Source: CAYNEL01 sp964396225 (GTDB lineage: Bacteria; Patescibacteriota; Minisyncoccia; Moranbacterales; UBA1568). Taken from it: a stretch of DNA of 22,036 bases. The notes below the pieces were generated by a model that saw nothing but the letters and a program-made list of their open reading frames with translations, searched no databases and was not told the DNA's origin. Where the stretch lies: the NCBI GenBank assembly GCA_964396225.1, contig CAYNEL010000012.1:1-22036 (forward strand), given 5' to 3'. Shown in pieces: positions 6,689 to 14,068 of the stretch. How positions within the stretch are numbered: the first letter of the stretch is position 1; every line of letters starts with the position of its first letter. Made by a program: the position numbers and the translations under genes.

Positions 6689-6803
6689 GAATCTGCAACG
6701 GCAGAGGACACATTCCATTCCACGACGGGGGAAGGAGGGTATCGATGTGTCTGACTAAAGTGCAATCGCGCCGCCTGACTCTTGAGCGGCGCTTTTCTTT
6801 TTT
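6689..6803 (+). ncRNA. Short transcript with strong SD and no in-frame stop: small RNA or remnant gene
   Basis: Between the promoter at 6655-6682 and the terminator at 6768-6803 lies a unit of about 115 bases. It contains AAGGAGGG (6732-6739), one of the best SD sequences in the window, followed by ATG at 6745. From that ATG the frame runs through the terminator hairpin without a stop, so the apparent long ORF beyond 6803 is only a shadow of the trmB-like gene on the other strand. An alternative GTG at 6747 gives a three-codon ORF ending TAA at 6756. It may be a small RNA, a leader-type mini-ORF, or the decayed end of a small gene like those at 9755 and 14130. The boundaries are predictions. 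Confidence 0.45.
6768..6803 (+). terminator. Rho-independent terminator
   Basis: Perfect seven-pair stem GCGCCGC (6768-6774) with GCGGCGC (6786-6792), followed by TTTTCTTTTTT (6793-6803). No T-run follows on the minus strand, so it serves the plus-strand short transcript and not the convergent trmB-like gene. Confidence 0.88.
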
Positions 6804-6810
6804 CCGGGCC

Positions 6811-7569
6811 TTACTTGGGGCGGTTGGCCCACTTCCAGGCCAGCTCGAATATGGCCTTGAAGGATTTGGCGATCTCCTTGTCCTCAATGGCGATACCGAG
6901 GACGCGGCCACGGAAGGAAGTGATGCGCACCACGTCCTCGTAGATGGCGATGTCGCAGGAGATGGGGAACTCCTTGGCCTCGAGGCGCATGCGCTGGGTG
7001 TGCGGCCGGTTGGGCAGGTTGCCTTTGCTGAACGTGTAGAGGGATTTGACCTTGATCTTGTGGGCATGGCGGTCCTTGCTCATCCGATCGAGGGTTTCCT
7101 GGTCCATGACGGTCTCGAGGATATCGCGCGAGAAGGCGATGGAAAGCTCCTGGCCATGGGCCTTCTCGGTGTACTCGTCGACCATGGAAATGATGCCTTC
7201 CTTGCCCTCGTAGTATTTCACCACTGGTTTGTCGGGCTGGCGCTTGCCGAAAGACTCGAGCTGCGGCAGGACGCTTTCGAAACTGGACACCCGTTTCTCG
7301 ATGGCACGTTTCTCCTCCCTGATCTTGTCGAGGAGGCGCTCCGGGTTGGCTGCCACGAAATACTGCTTCTTGCCCTGGTAAAAGCTGGAAACCAGTCCCT
7401 GGACCATCAATCCCTCGATGATGAAGTAGGCGGTCGGCCGTTTGATCTGGGCGTGCTCGGCGATAGCCTGGACGGTCGCCTGGCCGAGCTCCAGCGCGGC
7501 CAGATACACCTTGGCTTCCTTTTCCTGAAGGCCGGCGTTCTCGAGCTGTTTTTGGAGCTTGTCGGTCAT
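6811..7569 (-). CDS. TrmB-family winged-helix transcriptional regulator
   Basis: I chose ATG 7569 (252 residues), because the upstream part of the longer frame lies in the femX-like gene and has no protein-like character. Residues 12-75 form a TrmB-type winged helix: LQEKEAKVYLAALELG, then AEHAQIKRPTAYFIIEGLMV as the recognition region, and the wing KKQYFVAANPERLL. A coiled-coil-like helix (about 78-108) follows, and the C-terminal part (about 115-250) resembles the phospholipase-D-like effector domain of TrmB regulators, with YYEGKEGI and later FRGRVLGIAIEDKEIAKSF. TrmB regulators are best known as sugar-responsive repressors in archaea and are common in CPR genomes. The ligand and targets here are unknown. 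An inverted repeat just upstream (7585-7600) may be its own operator. Confidence 0.85.
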   Translation of the reverse strand: MTDKLQKQLENAGLQEKEAKVYLAALELGQATVQAIAEHAQIKRPTAYFIIEGLMVQGLVSSFYQGKKQYFVAANPERLLDKIREEKRAIEKRVSSFESVLPQLESFGKRQPDKPVVKYYEGKEGIISMVDEYTEKAHGQELSIAFSRDILETVMDQETLDRMSKDRHAHKIKVKSLYTFSKGNLPNRPHTQRMRLEAKEFPISCDIAIYEDVVRITSFRGRVLGIAIEDKEIAKSFKAIFELAWKWANRPK

Positions 7570-7584
7570 AGTGATAAGTGAATT

Positions 7585-7600
7585 TGTCAGAAAATTGACA
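7585..7600. promoter_or_regulatory. Inverted repeat upstream of the trmB-like gene, candidate operator
   Basis: TGTCA (7585-7589), six bases, TGACA (7596-7600) is a perfect five-base inverted repeat, 16 bases before ATG 7569. On the minus strand CTGTCA lies 17 bases before CTTATC, a possible weak promoter, so a bound dimer would block it. Autoregulation is inferred from position only. Confidence 0.35.
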
Positions 7601-7649
7601 GTTTTTGGTCCCCGTACGATACCACGCGTCCCGACTGCTGGCAAGGGTG

Positions 7650-8642
7650 TCAGCGGAGCCAAGCCCGGAGCCAGCTGGCAGCCCGATAGAGGCGATAGCG
7701 GACGCGATCGAAGACGATGTCGTAGCTTCCCGGGAAAACGACCGGCGGGATTTCGGCTGCAAAGCCCTGCTTGAAGCGGGTGATGCCGGCCCACGCGGGA
7801 TCCTTGTGAACCACGGCCACGCCTCCGAAGTCATAGCGCTCGCAGCCGGCCTCCCGGGCAAGACGCATCCCTTCCCACTGGAGGAGGGCCGGCGCCATGA
7901 GGTGGCGCAACCGGCCGGCCGAAGCCCCGTGGAGATAGGTGGCAAAGCGACCGAAAAGAAATAAGGTGTTGGCGGCCAGGATCTCACCCTGATACTCGGC
8001 GACGAGCAACCGGAACGTCTCGCGCGGCAGGGAGGCGAACATGGCGCGGTAATACGCTTCGGGATGGGGGGCGATGCGGTCGCGGGCGGCGGTTTCCCGG
8101 ACAAGCGCACAGAACGCGTCGATGTCGTTCGGCCGGCGGTCGCTCTCGCGCACGGTCACGCCTTTCCGGGAAGCGAGATTGATGTTGTATCGGGTTTTCG
8201 GTTTCATCCGGCCAAGGAGCGCCGTGTCGTCGGCTGCGACGGCCGCGATGAGGATTTCCCGCGGCTGGACGTCGTGCGGCGCCTTCACCACGTCAGAACC
8301 GGCTGCGGCCCGGCGGATGACCGCGAGGGACTCTTCGTCCGCCGGTTCGATGCGCAGCCATCCGAGCTTCCTTTCCTTGGCTTGCTTCAAAAGCTTTCCG
8401 AACCCAATTGGAAATCGGGTGTCGGATGCTGGAAACTCTATGATCGGCCCCCTCGGCACATACCCATAACGACCGACTGGTCGGAGCGCGTGTTCGATGA
8501 TAGAGGCCGTGCATCCGTCCGCTTCAAAGGACCACGTCTCCCGGCCGGCGGCGTGCTGGAACGCAGCCCAAACCTCGGACTGGAGGAACCCCCCGTCCGG
8601 CACGTGCGCGTTCAGCCAAGCCGTCCTCTGGTCGCTCTTCAT
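7650..8642 (-). CDS. FemABX-family aminoacyltransferase (FemX-like)
   Basis: This 330-residue protein has the double GNAT-like architecture of FemABX enzymes, which add amino acids from aminoacyl-tRNA to the peptidoglycan stem peptide in the cytoplasm. Visible marks are the GRYGYVPRGPIIEF strand (about residues 57-70), KPKTRYNINLASRKGVTV (147-164, the hallmark central segment), the EAYYRAMFASL region, the AEYQGEILAANTLFLFGRFATYLHGAS strand pair (about 217-243), LMAPALLQWEGMRLAREAGCERYDFGG (250-276) and the C-terminal ITRFKQGF (287-294). No coiled-coil arm is evident, as in the shorter FemX type. It follows ruvA with a 17-base gap, so it is probably co-transcribed. Together with the MurE-like gene it suggests a peptide cross-bridge, but substrates are unknown. 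Confidence 0.88.
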   Translation of the reverse strand: MKSDQRTAWLNAHVPDGGFLQSEVWAAFQHAAGRETWSFEADGCTASIIEHALRPVGRYGYVPRGPIIEFPASDTRFPIGFGKLLKQAKERKLGWLRIEPADEESLAVIRRAAAGSDVVKAPHDVQPREILIAAVAADDTALLGRMKPKTRYNINLASRKGVTVRESDRRPNDIDAFCALVRETAARDRIAPHPEAYYRAMFASLPRETFRLLVAEYQGEILAANTLFLFGRFATYLHGASAGRLRHLMAPALLQWEGMRLAREAGCERYDFGGVAVVHKDPAWAGITRFKQGFAAEIPPVVFPGSYDIVFDRVRYRLYRAASWLRAWLR

Positions 8643-8659
8643 ATCGTGTACAAGGAAGG

Positions 8660-9235
8660 TCAGCGGCTTTTGCCTAGTAGCTTGAGCGCCGCCTTGACCC
8701 GTTCTCCCACGGCCGTAACATCGGCCGGCACCGCTTTGACCGCTTCGCGGGCCTCGGCCACCGAATACCCCATGGCGAGCAGCGCGTCCAGCGCCTCGCT
8801 GTCACTCGTCACGCTGGCATGTTTCTCGGCGGAGACCTTGCCGACCTTGTTCTCAAGCTCGAGGATGACCCGTTCGGCCGTCTTCTTGCCGACGCCGGAG
8901 ACCTTGGTCAGGATGGACGCGTCGTGACGCAGGACGGCCGAGGCGATAGAGGCTGGATCGGCCACCGCCAGGATGCCGAGCGCCGCCTTGGGCCCAACGC
9001 CGGAAACAGAGATGAGCAGCTCGAACATCGATAGCTCCTCGGCGTCGAGGAAACCGTAGAGAGCGAGGGTGTCCTCGCGGACATGGGTATAGACGTGGAG
9101 GACGACCTCGCCCCGGCCCGCGATCTTGCCCAGGGTGTGAGCAGAAACAGTCAGCCGGTAGCCGACGCCGTGCACGTCGAGGACGACGACGTTGTCAGCG
9201 ATGGAGACGAGGGTTCCCACCAGTCGGGCGATCAT
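8660..9235 (-). CDS. ruvA: Holliday junction DNA helicase subunit RuvA
   Basis: RuvA binds four-way DNA junctions and loads the RuvB motor for branch migration. I chose ATG 9235 (191 residues), because the family starts MIxxLxGxL and the longer frame adds an unconserved stretch across the promoter. Residues 1-62 form the OB-fold domain with VDVHGVGY-type sequence (VLDVHGVGYRL, 18-28) and the acidic pin region HVREDTLALYGF (51-62, Glu54 and Asp55). Two helix-hairpin-helix motifs follow: VSGVGPKAALGIL (77-89) and VSGVGKKTAERVILEL (112-127). A flexible linker leads to the RuvB-binding domain III (about 146-191, ALDALLAMGYSVAEAREAV). Length is normal. No ruvB or ruvC is in this window. Confidence 0.96.
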   Translation of the reverse strand: MIARLVGTLVSIADNVVVLDVHGVGYRLTVSAHTLGKIAGRGEVVLHVYTHVREDTLALYGFLDAEELSMFELLISVSGVGPKAALGILAVADPASIASAVLRHDASILTKVSGVGKKTAERVILELENKVGKVSAEKHASVTSDSEALDALLAMGYSVAEAREAVKAVPADVTAVGERVKAALKLLGKSR

Positions 9236-9264
9236 ACGGCGTGGTTCGGTCAAAAGGTATTGCC

Positions 9265-9273
9265 AGTCTAACA
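9265..9273 (-). promoter_or_regulatory. Extended -10 promoter for ruvA-femX
   Basis: TGTTAGACT on the minus strand (9273-9265), 29 bases before the ruvA ATG. It has the same TGnTAGACT form and nearly the same spacing as the lemA promoter. No -35 is obvious. Confidence 0.5.
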
Positions 9274-9296
9274 CGCCTCAGTAGGGTGAGGGAGGC

Positions 9297-9325
9297 TTGC
9301 CAAAGGCAAAAGCCTGTGTTACAAA
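9297..9325 (+). promoter_or_regulatory. Promoter of rpsT overlapped by a hairpin
   Basis: TTGCCA (9297-9302), 17 bases, then TACAAA (9320-9325) with TGT before it (extended -10). The -35 and spacer lie inside an inverted repeat: AGGCTTGCC (9293-9301) pairs with GGCAAAAGCCT (9305-9315) apart from a two-base bulge. Such an overlap could be a protein site. The leader to ATG 9393 would be about 60 bases. Confidence 0.5.
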
Positions 9326-9392
9326 AGGGTATTGCTTCGTATTGGAGTCCTCAACCCGTAACTCGTTAACCCATCGCAGGGTACCCCATCCT

Positions 9393-9665
9393 ATGCCGAT
9401 CAAGCAGTCCGCCAAGAAGTACATGCGCGTCACCGCCAAGAAGACCGATCACAACAAGAAGATCAAGGGTGTGGTCAAGAACGCCATCAAAAAGACCCGG
9501 GAGGCCGTCGCCGCTGGAAAAAAGGAAGAGGCCGCGCAGTGGCTCAAAACCGCCTCCAAGGCCATGGACAAAGCCGCCCAGAAGAAAATTATGAAGAAAG
9601 AGACGGTGGCCCGCAAGAAATCCCGCCTCAACGCTTCGGTCAAGAAACTGGCCCTCGGGAAATAG
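9393..9665 (+). CDS. rpsT: 30S ribosomal protein S20
   Basis: The 90-residue, strongly basic protein starts at ATG 9393 (MPIKQSAKKYMRVTAKKT); the longer upstream frame covers the promoter and is not coding. S20 binds 16S rRNA and helps early assembly of the small subunit. Family marks are PIKQSAKKYMR, with NKKIKGVVKNAIKKTREAV (21-39) and, near the C-terminus, MDKAAQKKIMKKETVARKKSRLN (58-80), forming the long three-helix bundle. The length matches the family. It stands alone with its own promoter and terminator, divergent from ruvA. There is no SD directly before the ATG, only CCCCATCCT. Confidence 0.95.
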   Translation: MPIKQSAKKYMRVTAKKTDHNKKIKGVVKNAIKKTREAVAAGKKEEAAQWLKTASKAMDKAAQKKIMKKETVARKKSRLNASVKKLALGK

Positions 9666-9690
9666 TCTCCCTCCAAACCGCCTCTCCCAG

Positions 9691-9718
9691 CCCCTCCCCA
9701 ACGGAGGGGTTTTGATTT
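9691..9718 (+). terminator. rpsT terminator
   Basis: CCCCTCC (9691-9697), loop of five, GGAGGGG (9703-9709), then TTTTGATTT. The T-run is interrupted, so some read-through into the next small gene is possible. Confidence 0.8.
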
Positions 9719-9754
9719 AGAGTGATGGCAGTTCATAGCAGAAGGAGATTCCAT

Positions 9755-9991
9755 ATGTCCCTTGACGCGACACGCCCCAGACCGCCGGAGTATACGATCT
9801 GGACCAATCCCAGACCGCTGGATCCGAGTCTGGATCCGTTGGCCGGACTCACGTTTGATCCGGAAACCCTCGCCCGCGCCGTGGCCACCTGCCAAACCGA
9901 TCAGTCACGCCTGGAAAAGGAGATCCGCGAGCGTTGCCGTCCGTATGCGACGCCCGTGCGCGCCGCCACGCTCTTTCGAAGACTGCCGTGA
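9755..9991 (+). CDS. Small orphan protein of unknown function with a strong SD
   Basis: The start is ATG 9755 (78 residues), set by AGAAGGAG ending seven bases before it; an upstream in-frame GTG and ATG lie before the SD. The product is Pro- and Arg-rich at the N-terminus (RPRPPEYTIWTNPRPLDPSL), has a short predicted helix with LTFDPETLARAVATCQTDQS (32-51 approximately) and a charged helix (RLEKEIRERCR). No signal peptide, membrane segment or known motif is visible. TAGAGT at 9718-9723 may be its -10 box, or it may be read from rpsT. It ends in its own terminator at 10013. Coding status rests on the SD, the open frame and the terminator; a strand-shadow origin is unlikely because no gene lies opposite. 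Confidence 0.65.
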   Translation: MSLDATRPRPPEYTIWTNPRPLDPSLDPLAGLTFDPETLARAVATCQTDQSRLEKEIRERCRPYATPVRAATLFRRLP

Positions 9992-10012
9992 CCCCGGTCA
10001 CTCCTGAAAACC

Positions 10013-10043
10013 AAAGCGCCCCGCAAGGAGCGCTTTCTTTTTT
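10013..10043 (+). terminator. Rho-independent terminator of the small gene at 9755
   Basis: AAAGCGC (10013-10019) pairs with GCGCTTT (10030-10036), followed by a T-rich run with one C (to 10043). On the minus strand TTTGGTTTTC follows the stem, so it may weakly serve the convergent holA as well. Confidence 0.85.
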
Positions 10044-10063
10044 CCGGCAGTGTTCGTCCCTCC

Positions 10064-11056
10064 CTAGGCCCTGGCCACGAACAGCGTGAGGGCCAGGGCG
10101 GGATCGAGCCCGCCGCGTTTGGCGTCCCGGTCGAGCGTTTCGAGGATGTCGAACATCCGCGCCACGCGCTCGACCGGGAAACGGCCGATGGCGCGGAGCG
10201 CCTGGGCCGCCTGAAACGGGGCGATGCCTGCCGCCTGGGCGACCGCGCTCCGGTCGCGCAGTCCGTCCGTATGATAGGCTTCCGCCACCTTGAGGAGCTG
10301 GCGGAGCTGCCAGGCGCACATGGCCATGAGACCGAGGACGTGTTCCCCTTTGGCTATCTGGCGCTCGAAGAGGAGGAGAGCGGACCGCTTGTCGCCCGCC
10401 ATCAGGGCGGAGAGGGCGGAGAAGACTGCTTCCGTCGTCCTGGCTACGGGGAAAAAGAGGGTGATCTCCCGGGCCGTGATGACGCCCCCAGGACGGTACG
10501 CGGCCAGCTTCTCGAGCTCACGGTCGAGACGCTCGGCGTCGGGACCGGTCTCCGCCAGGAGAAGTTCGAGTGCCTGAGGTTCCAGCCGCGTGGCCGGGTC
10601 GATACGTTTCAGACGTTCCGACACCCAGGCCTTGAGCAGCGCTCCAGAAAGCGGCTCGAGGCGCTCCTTGATGGAAGCCTTATCTTCCAGGAGAGGCAGG
10701 AGGGGGTGGTTTTTCTTGGCCCGGGGCAGGGCGCCCTCCCAGAAAAGCACGACTGTCGACCCCTGCTTGTCCAGCACAGCGGGATCGCCCTCGATTGACG
10801 CGGCCAGCTTCTCCTGCTCGTCCTCCGACAGGAGGAAAGCGTCCCGCGCGATGACGAATTTCTTGGCAGCGAACAGCCCCCTCTCGTGGAGAGCCTGGCT
10901 GAAACGTTCGAGCGCAGCCTCGCGGGCGTCGGCATCGCCGAAATCGCAAACGAAGAGGCCGAGGGCGTCCGGGTGCTTGGTGAGATAGGCCGCCTTGATC
11001 CTGTCCACCTGTTCACGGACACGGAGATGGTCCTGGCCGGAGATGAAGATCAGCAT
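10064..11056 (-). CDS. holA: DNA polymerase III delta subunit (clamp loader)
   Basis: HolA opens the sliding clamp within the clamp-loader complex. I chose ATG 11056 (330 residues), which begins MLIFISGQDHLRVREQVDRI, the usual family start (hydrophobic strand, Gly-x-D/E); an in-frame ATG at 11086 adds ten residues. Family features are the strand-loop of a AAA+-like domain I, FVIARDAFLLSEDEQEKLAASI (about 77-98), VVLFWEGALPRAKKN, and the middle domain with ALELLLAETGPDAERLDRELEKLAAY (about 172-197). The helical collar domain reads VFSALSALMAGDKRSALLLFERQI and AMCAWQLRQLLKVAEAY. As in other delta subunits no functional Walker A is expected or seen. It is the last gene of a probable operon behind DUF3048. 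Confidence 0.92.
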   Translation of the reverse strand: MLIFISGQDHLRVREQVDRIKAAYLTKHPDALGLFVCDFGDADAREAALERFSQALHERGLFAAKKFVIARDAFLLSEDEQEKLAASIEGDPAVLDKQGSTVVLFWEGALPRAKKNHPLLPLLEDKASIKERLEPLSGALLKAWVSERLKRIDPATRLEPQALELLLAETGPDAERLDRELEKLAAYRPGGVITAREITLFFPVARTTEAVFSALSALMAGDKRSALLLFERQIAKGEHVLGLMAMCAWQLRQLLKVAEAYHTDGLRDRSAVAQAAGIAPFQAAQALRAIGRFPVERVARMFDILETLDRDAKRGGLDPALALTLFVARA

Positions 11057-11117
11057 AGGACGGAAAGGGACACGGCTCTCGGCCATGTCCCGGGAACATC
11101 GGGTATTTCAAACCCCG

Positions 11118-12305
11118 TCAGACGGCCGGGGTCCACTCCCACTTCTGGCCAGGCACCAACACTTCCACCCAGATCTGGCCGGGTACGAACTTGATCTCAT
11201 TGTTGCTCTCGTCATAGAAGAAGAGCTTGGTATCGGCCGAGGCTCGGCTCTTGCGCCAGGTACCCTTGATTTCCTGGCCGTTCAGGTAGTAGGTGGCACT
11301 CCCGCTCTCGCCCGTGTCGTACCATGGGTCGCCCATCTGGATGTTGTTATACCGGCCGGAGATGTTGGTCGGGCCTTTCTTCTTCTCCTCCGGCAGGCCC
11401 TCCCACGGGTCCTGGACGCCGCGCACCTTGTAGTCGGTCTCAGCCAGGATCTGCTCGTTCTCGGCGATCATCACGACGATGTTCTTGGGGGCGATGCGCT
11501 TCTGGTTGTTGCGGTCCACGTCGGCCGCCCCGCCCCAGGTGCGGAGGTAGGAGTTGCTCGCTTGGTCATAATCGTACTCAGCCTCCATGATGCCCGGGAA
11601 ACCGATGCGGAGGTGACCGCCTTTGGGCCGCTGTTCCATGGGAGCGTCTTCCTGGTGCGGATAACCGGGGAAACTCGTCTCGCTCCGGTAGCCGAATTCC
11701 TTGGCGCATTCAAGCAGCTTCTGCCCTTTGGCGAAGCCGGTGTCCTCGATGCGCATGAGGCCCGTGCGCTCCTTGCGGAAACAGCACTGCGGCGCTTTCT
11801 TGCCGCCCTCACCATTGCAGTCGATGTTGTCGATGACGCCCTGGTTCAGGAGGTTGATGGAGAAGGCCGAGCCGCCCCACCCGACGAAAATGGCGTCGAG
11901 CGACTTGGCGATATTGATGTAGTCGTGCCGCGAACTGCGGAGCGCCCCGATCTCCTCGGGAATCTCACACTGATAGACGCCCATGAGGCGGGTGACGAAG
12001 ATGTTCTGGGCAGGATTGGGAAGCTCGAAGACCATTTCCGCCTGGGAGAAACCAGCCACCGGTCGGGCCTGGAGATCTACCGGTTGCATGGCGGCAATGG
12101 GCCGTTTGTTCCAATTGGCACAGGGAAGACCTGAAATCGGACTGACCGGGCCGTCGTTGGCCGGTCCCTGGTCGGCCTGGCCGGACGGCTTGCCCTGGTT
12201 GTTGTCGAGCTGGATGGGCGCGCGCTTGGTCTCTTCTTTGAAGAACAGCCACCAGATGCCAAACACGACGGCGACCACGGCCAACAAGGTGAAAAGTTTC
12301 TTCAT
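11118..12305 (-). CDS. DUF3048 (YerB-like) membrane-anchored protein
   Basis: The 395-residue product has an N-terminal membrane anchor (residues 3-22, MKKLFTLLAVVAVVFGIWWL) with no lipobox Cys. A low-complexity linker rich in Gly/Asn/Gln/Pro (about 30-55) leads to the DUF3048 domain: PISGLPCANWNKRPIAAMQPVDLQARPVAGFSQAEMVFELPN (about 56-97), IGALRSSRHDYINIA (119-133), and the C-terminal half with IAENEQI, YYLNGQEIKGTWRKSRASADTKLFFYD and VPGQIWVEVLVPG. The family is thought to act outside the membrane and is seen in Firmicutes and CPR; its reaction is not known. Relative to YerB this copy carries a Cys-rich insertion (DCNGEGGKKAPQCCF). It starts 12 bases after mutM. Confidence 0.88.
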   Translation of the reverse strand: MKKLFTLLAVVAVVFGIWWLFFKEETKRAPIQLDNNQGKPSGQADQGPANDGPVSPISGLPCANWNKRPIAAMQPVDLQARPVAGFSQAEMVFELPNPAQNIFVTRLMGVYQCEIPEEIGALRSSRHDYINIAKSLDAIFVGWGGSAFSINLLNQGVIDNIDCNGEGGKKAPQCCFRKERTGLMRIEDTGFAKGQKLLECAKEFGYRSETSFPGYPHQEDAPMEQRPKGGHLRIGFPGIMEAEYDYDQASNSYLRTWGGAADVDRNNQKRIAPKNIVVMIAENEQILAETDYKVRGVQDPWEGLPEEKKKGPTNISGRYNNIQMGDPWYDTGESGSATYYLNGQEIKGTWRKSRASADTKLFFYDESNNEIKFVPGQIWVEVLVPGQKWEWTPAV

Positions 12306-12317
12306 AAGGGGAACGGT

Positions 12318-13166
12318 TTAGCGCTGGCACCGCGGACAATAGAAAGCACTCCGCTGGCCGAGTTTGATCCTACGGATGATTGTACCACAGCGCTTGCACG
12401 GTTCGCCGGCCCGGCGATAGACAAAGAGCGTCTCCTGGAAACGGCCCGGTCGGCCGGCGGTGTCGCGGAAATCCCCATCCGAAGTGCCGCGCAGACGCAC
12501 CGCTTCGCGGAGCACCTCGCGGATCTTGTCGTGGAGGAGGCGTTTCTCATCGAGCACAAGACGGCTGACGCGGCGCGCCGGTCGGATACCGGCTCGGAAG
12601 AGCGCTTCGCTGCGGTAGATGTTGCCAATACCGGCGACCAGCGACTGGTCGAGGAGGAGCGTCCCGATCAGGCGCGTCCGACGCTTCAGGAGGATGCCGT
12701 TCCAGCGGTCGAAGGTGAAATCCGGCGAGAGGGCGTCGACGCCCAGGGCTGCGATACCGTCGAGGCGTTCGACGTGCTGGGTCTCGAGGAGCCGGATCCA
12801 GCCGAACTTGCGCATATCGGAAAACTCGATGCGCTTGCTATGCCGGAGGAAAAAAACGTGTCGGATATAGCCATTCACCCGGTCCCGGAAGACGGGCCGG
12901 CGTTCGTTCGTCTTGTCTTTCACAAGGAGATGTCCGGTCATCTTGAGATGGATGACGAGTGAATGTCCGTTGTCGAGATCGATGACGACGTGCTTACCGA
13001 ACCGCCGCGTCCCGATGATTTTCGCCCCGATGATTTTTTTCTTGAGCACGGCCACCGGCAGCTTGACGCTCTTGGTCCACACCGTCTCAAAGCCAATAAT
13101 GGTCTCGCCCTTGGCCTTCCTCCCGAGCTGGCTCACGACGGTTTGGACCTCCGGCAATTCGGGCAT
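12318..13166 (-). CDS. mutM: Formamidopyrimidine-DNA glycosylase (Fpg)
   Basis: Fpg removes oxidised purines such as 8-oxoguanine and cleaves the abasic strand. ATG 13166 (282 residues) is fixed by MPELPEVQTVV: after Met removal Pro2 is the catalytic nucleophile and Glu3 the acid. The catalytic-region Lys is Lys58 in RRFGKHVVIDL. HLKMTGHL (73-80) carries the base-inserting Met, RKFGWIRLL follows, and SLVAGIGNIYRSEALF (175-190) is the helix-two-turn-helix with Asn182. The zinc finger has Cys257, Cys260, Cys277 and Cys280 with KRCGTIIRR and the final RSAFYCPRCQ. All key residues are present and the length is usual, so the enzyme should be active. The longer in-frame ORF extends into the neighbouring gene and is not coding. 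It follows the gene at 13177 by ten bases. Confidence 0.97.
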   Translation of the reverse strand: MPELPEVQTVVSQLGRKAKGETIIGFETVWTKSVKLPVAVLKKKIIGAKIIGTRRFGKHVVIDLDNGHSLVIHLKMTGHLLVKDKTNERRPVFRDRVNGYIRHVFFLRHSKRIEFSDMRKFGWIRLLETQHVERLDGIAALGVDALSPDFTFDRWNGILLKRRTRLIGTLLLDQSLVAGIGNIYRSEALFRAGIRPARRVSRLVLDEKRLLHDKIREVLREAVRLRGTSDGDFRDTAGRPGRFQETLFVYRRAGEPCKRCGTIIRRIKLGQRSAFYCPRCQR

Positions 13167-13176
13167 AGGCACGGTT

Positions 13177-14064
13177 TCATCTCGGCGTCTTATGACACTG
13201 GTCAAGGACAGTTTGCACGACTTCATCTCGAGTAACTCTGAAAGCTGTCCTTTGAGGGAGGGCTCGTTTCTGCATATGCAGCCCGACAATCCTGGCTCGT
13301 ATCTTGTCTATCCGACTGGCGATATCCTCATGTCCGTGAGCGAGAGCAAGCCGCAAAAAATAAGCGAGTTGCGCGCTGATCTCTTCAAGGAAAACGACCT
13401 GGGCTTGATGATTCCCTAATTCCCGGTTTTTGCCCTCCTTCCAGAGAGCCGCTAGTTCCTCTACCCGTTCCCGATTGATAGCCAAGATGACCTTAGGTAT
13501 ATATAACCCTCCCTTTTCCTGCGTGTCTTGACAGGCGTAGTACTTGATGTCAGTAAGCCGACCGCCCCTGATAGCCTCTTCGAGGGCGGCGAATTTTTCG
13601 GGAACGCTGGTGTTGCTAAACGTGACATCCACTGCAAAATGCATGCGCTCGCCTGGTTTTTCCCCAGGCAGATTCACCACAAGGTCTACCCCGTTTTTAA
13701 TGTCATCGTAACGGGCAGCTGCGACAGTATACGCATCGGCTCCGAACCACTCGCTAAGTTCCCCATGCTGGATGAACAATCCCTCCATGACAACCGCATA
13801 TTTTTCCTGGAGGATCGTAGCGGCGCTGGCGGATTCATGGAACTGCCGCTCACGGCGTTCCACATAGCGCAGGTCCTTGTCGATCTCTGGCTGTGGATAG
13901 ATGTCCGAGAACGTCGTTTCAAGAGGCTGGCTGTCTCTGATGGACTGTTCGGCTTTCGTATAGACTTCTCTCAGTTGCGGCGGCGTGTATCCTTCTTCCT
14001 GGATGGTCCCTCCACCGCCGATATGTATATCGGGACTCATTTTTTCAAAACGCTCAAAGGCCAT
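13177..14064 (-). CDS. Protein of unknown function, possible PD-(D/E)xK nuclease-like core
   Basis: A 295-residue protein starting at ATG 14064 or ATG 14040 (MSPDIHIGGGGT); neither has an SD. The N-terminal third is polar and probably flexible. A central block reads YDDIKNGVDLVV (119-130) and MHFAVDVTFS (141-150), then a helix with EKFAALEEAIRGGRLTDIKYY (156-176). Asp-Gly-Val-Asp before a strand, then a strand with Asp, then a Lys-bearing helix recalls the PD-(D/E)xK fold and matches my memory of proteins common in CPR, but Glu-x-Lys is not present as such. The C-terminal part is helical (about 200-270). It is the first gene of the operon with mutM, DUF3048 and holA, which fits a DNA-related role without proving it. 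Codon use looks like its neighbours. Confidence 0.65.
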   Translation of the reverse strand: MAFERFEKMSPDIHIGGGGTIQEEGYTPPQLREVYTKAEQSIRDSQPLETTFSDIYPQPEIDKDLRYVERRERQFHESASAATILQEKYAVVMEGLFIQHGELSEWFGADAYTVAAARYDDIKNGVDLVVNLPGEKPGERMHFAVDVTFSNTSVPEKFAALEEAIRGGRLTDIKYYACQDTQEKGGLYIPKVILAINRERVEELAALWKEGKNRELGNHQAQVVFLEEISAQLAYFLRLALAHGHEDIASRIDKIRARIVGLHMQKRALPQRTAFRVTRDEVVQTVLDQCHKTPR

Positions 14065-14068
14065 ACGG

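Noticed and set aside
6745..7581. 278-residue plus-strand ORF starting after the SD at 6732
   Set aside because: Beyond the terminator at 6768-6803 it is only the shadow of the trmB-like gene. The start region is kept as a short transcript instead.
11118..12305. DUF3048 gene as a lipoprotein
   Set aside because: There is no Cys after the hydrophobic segment; it looks like a plain membrane anchor.
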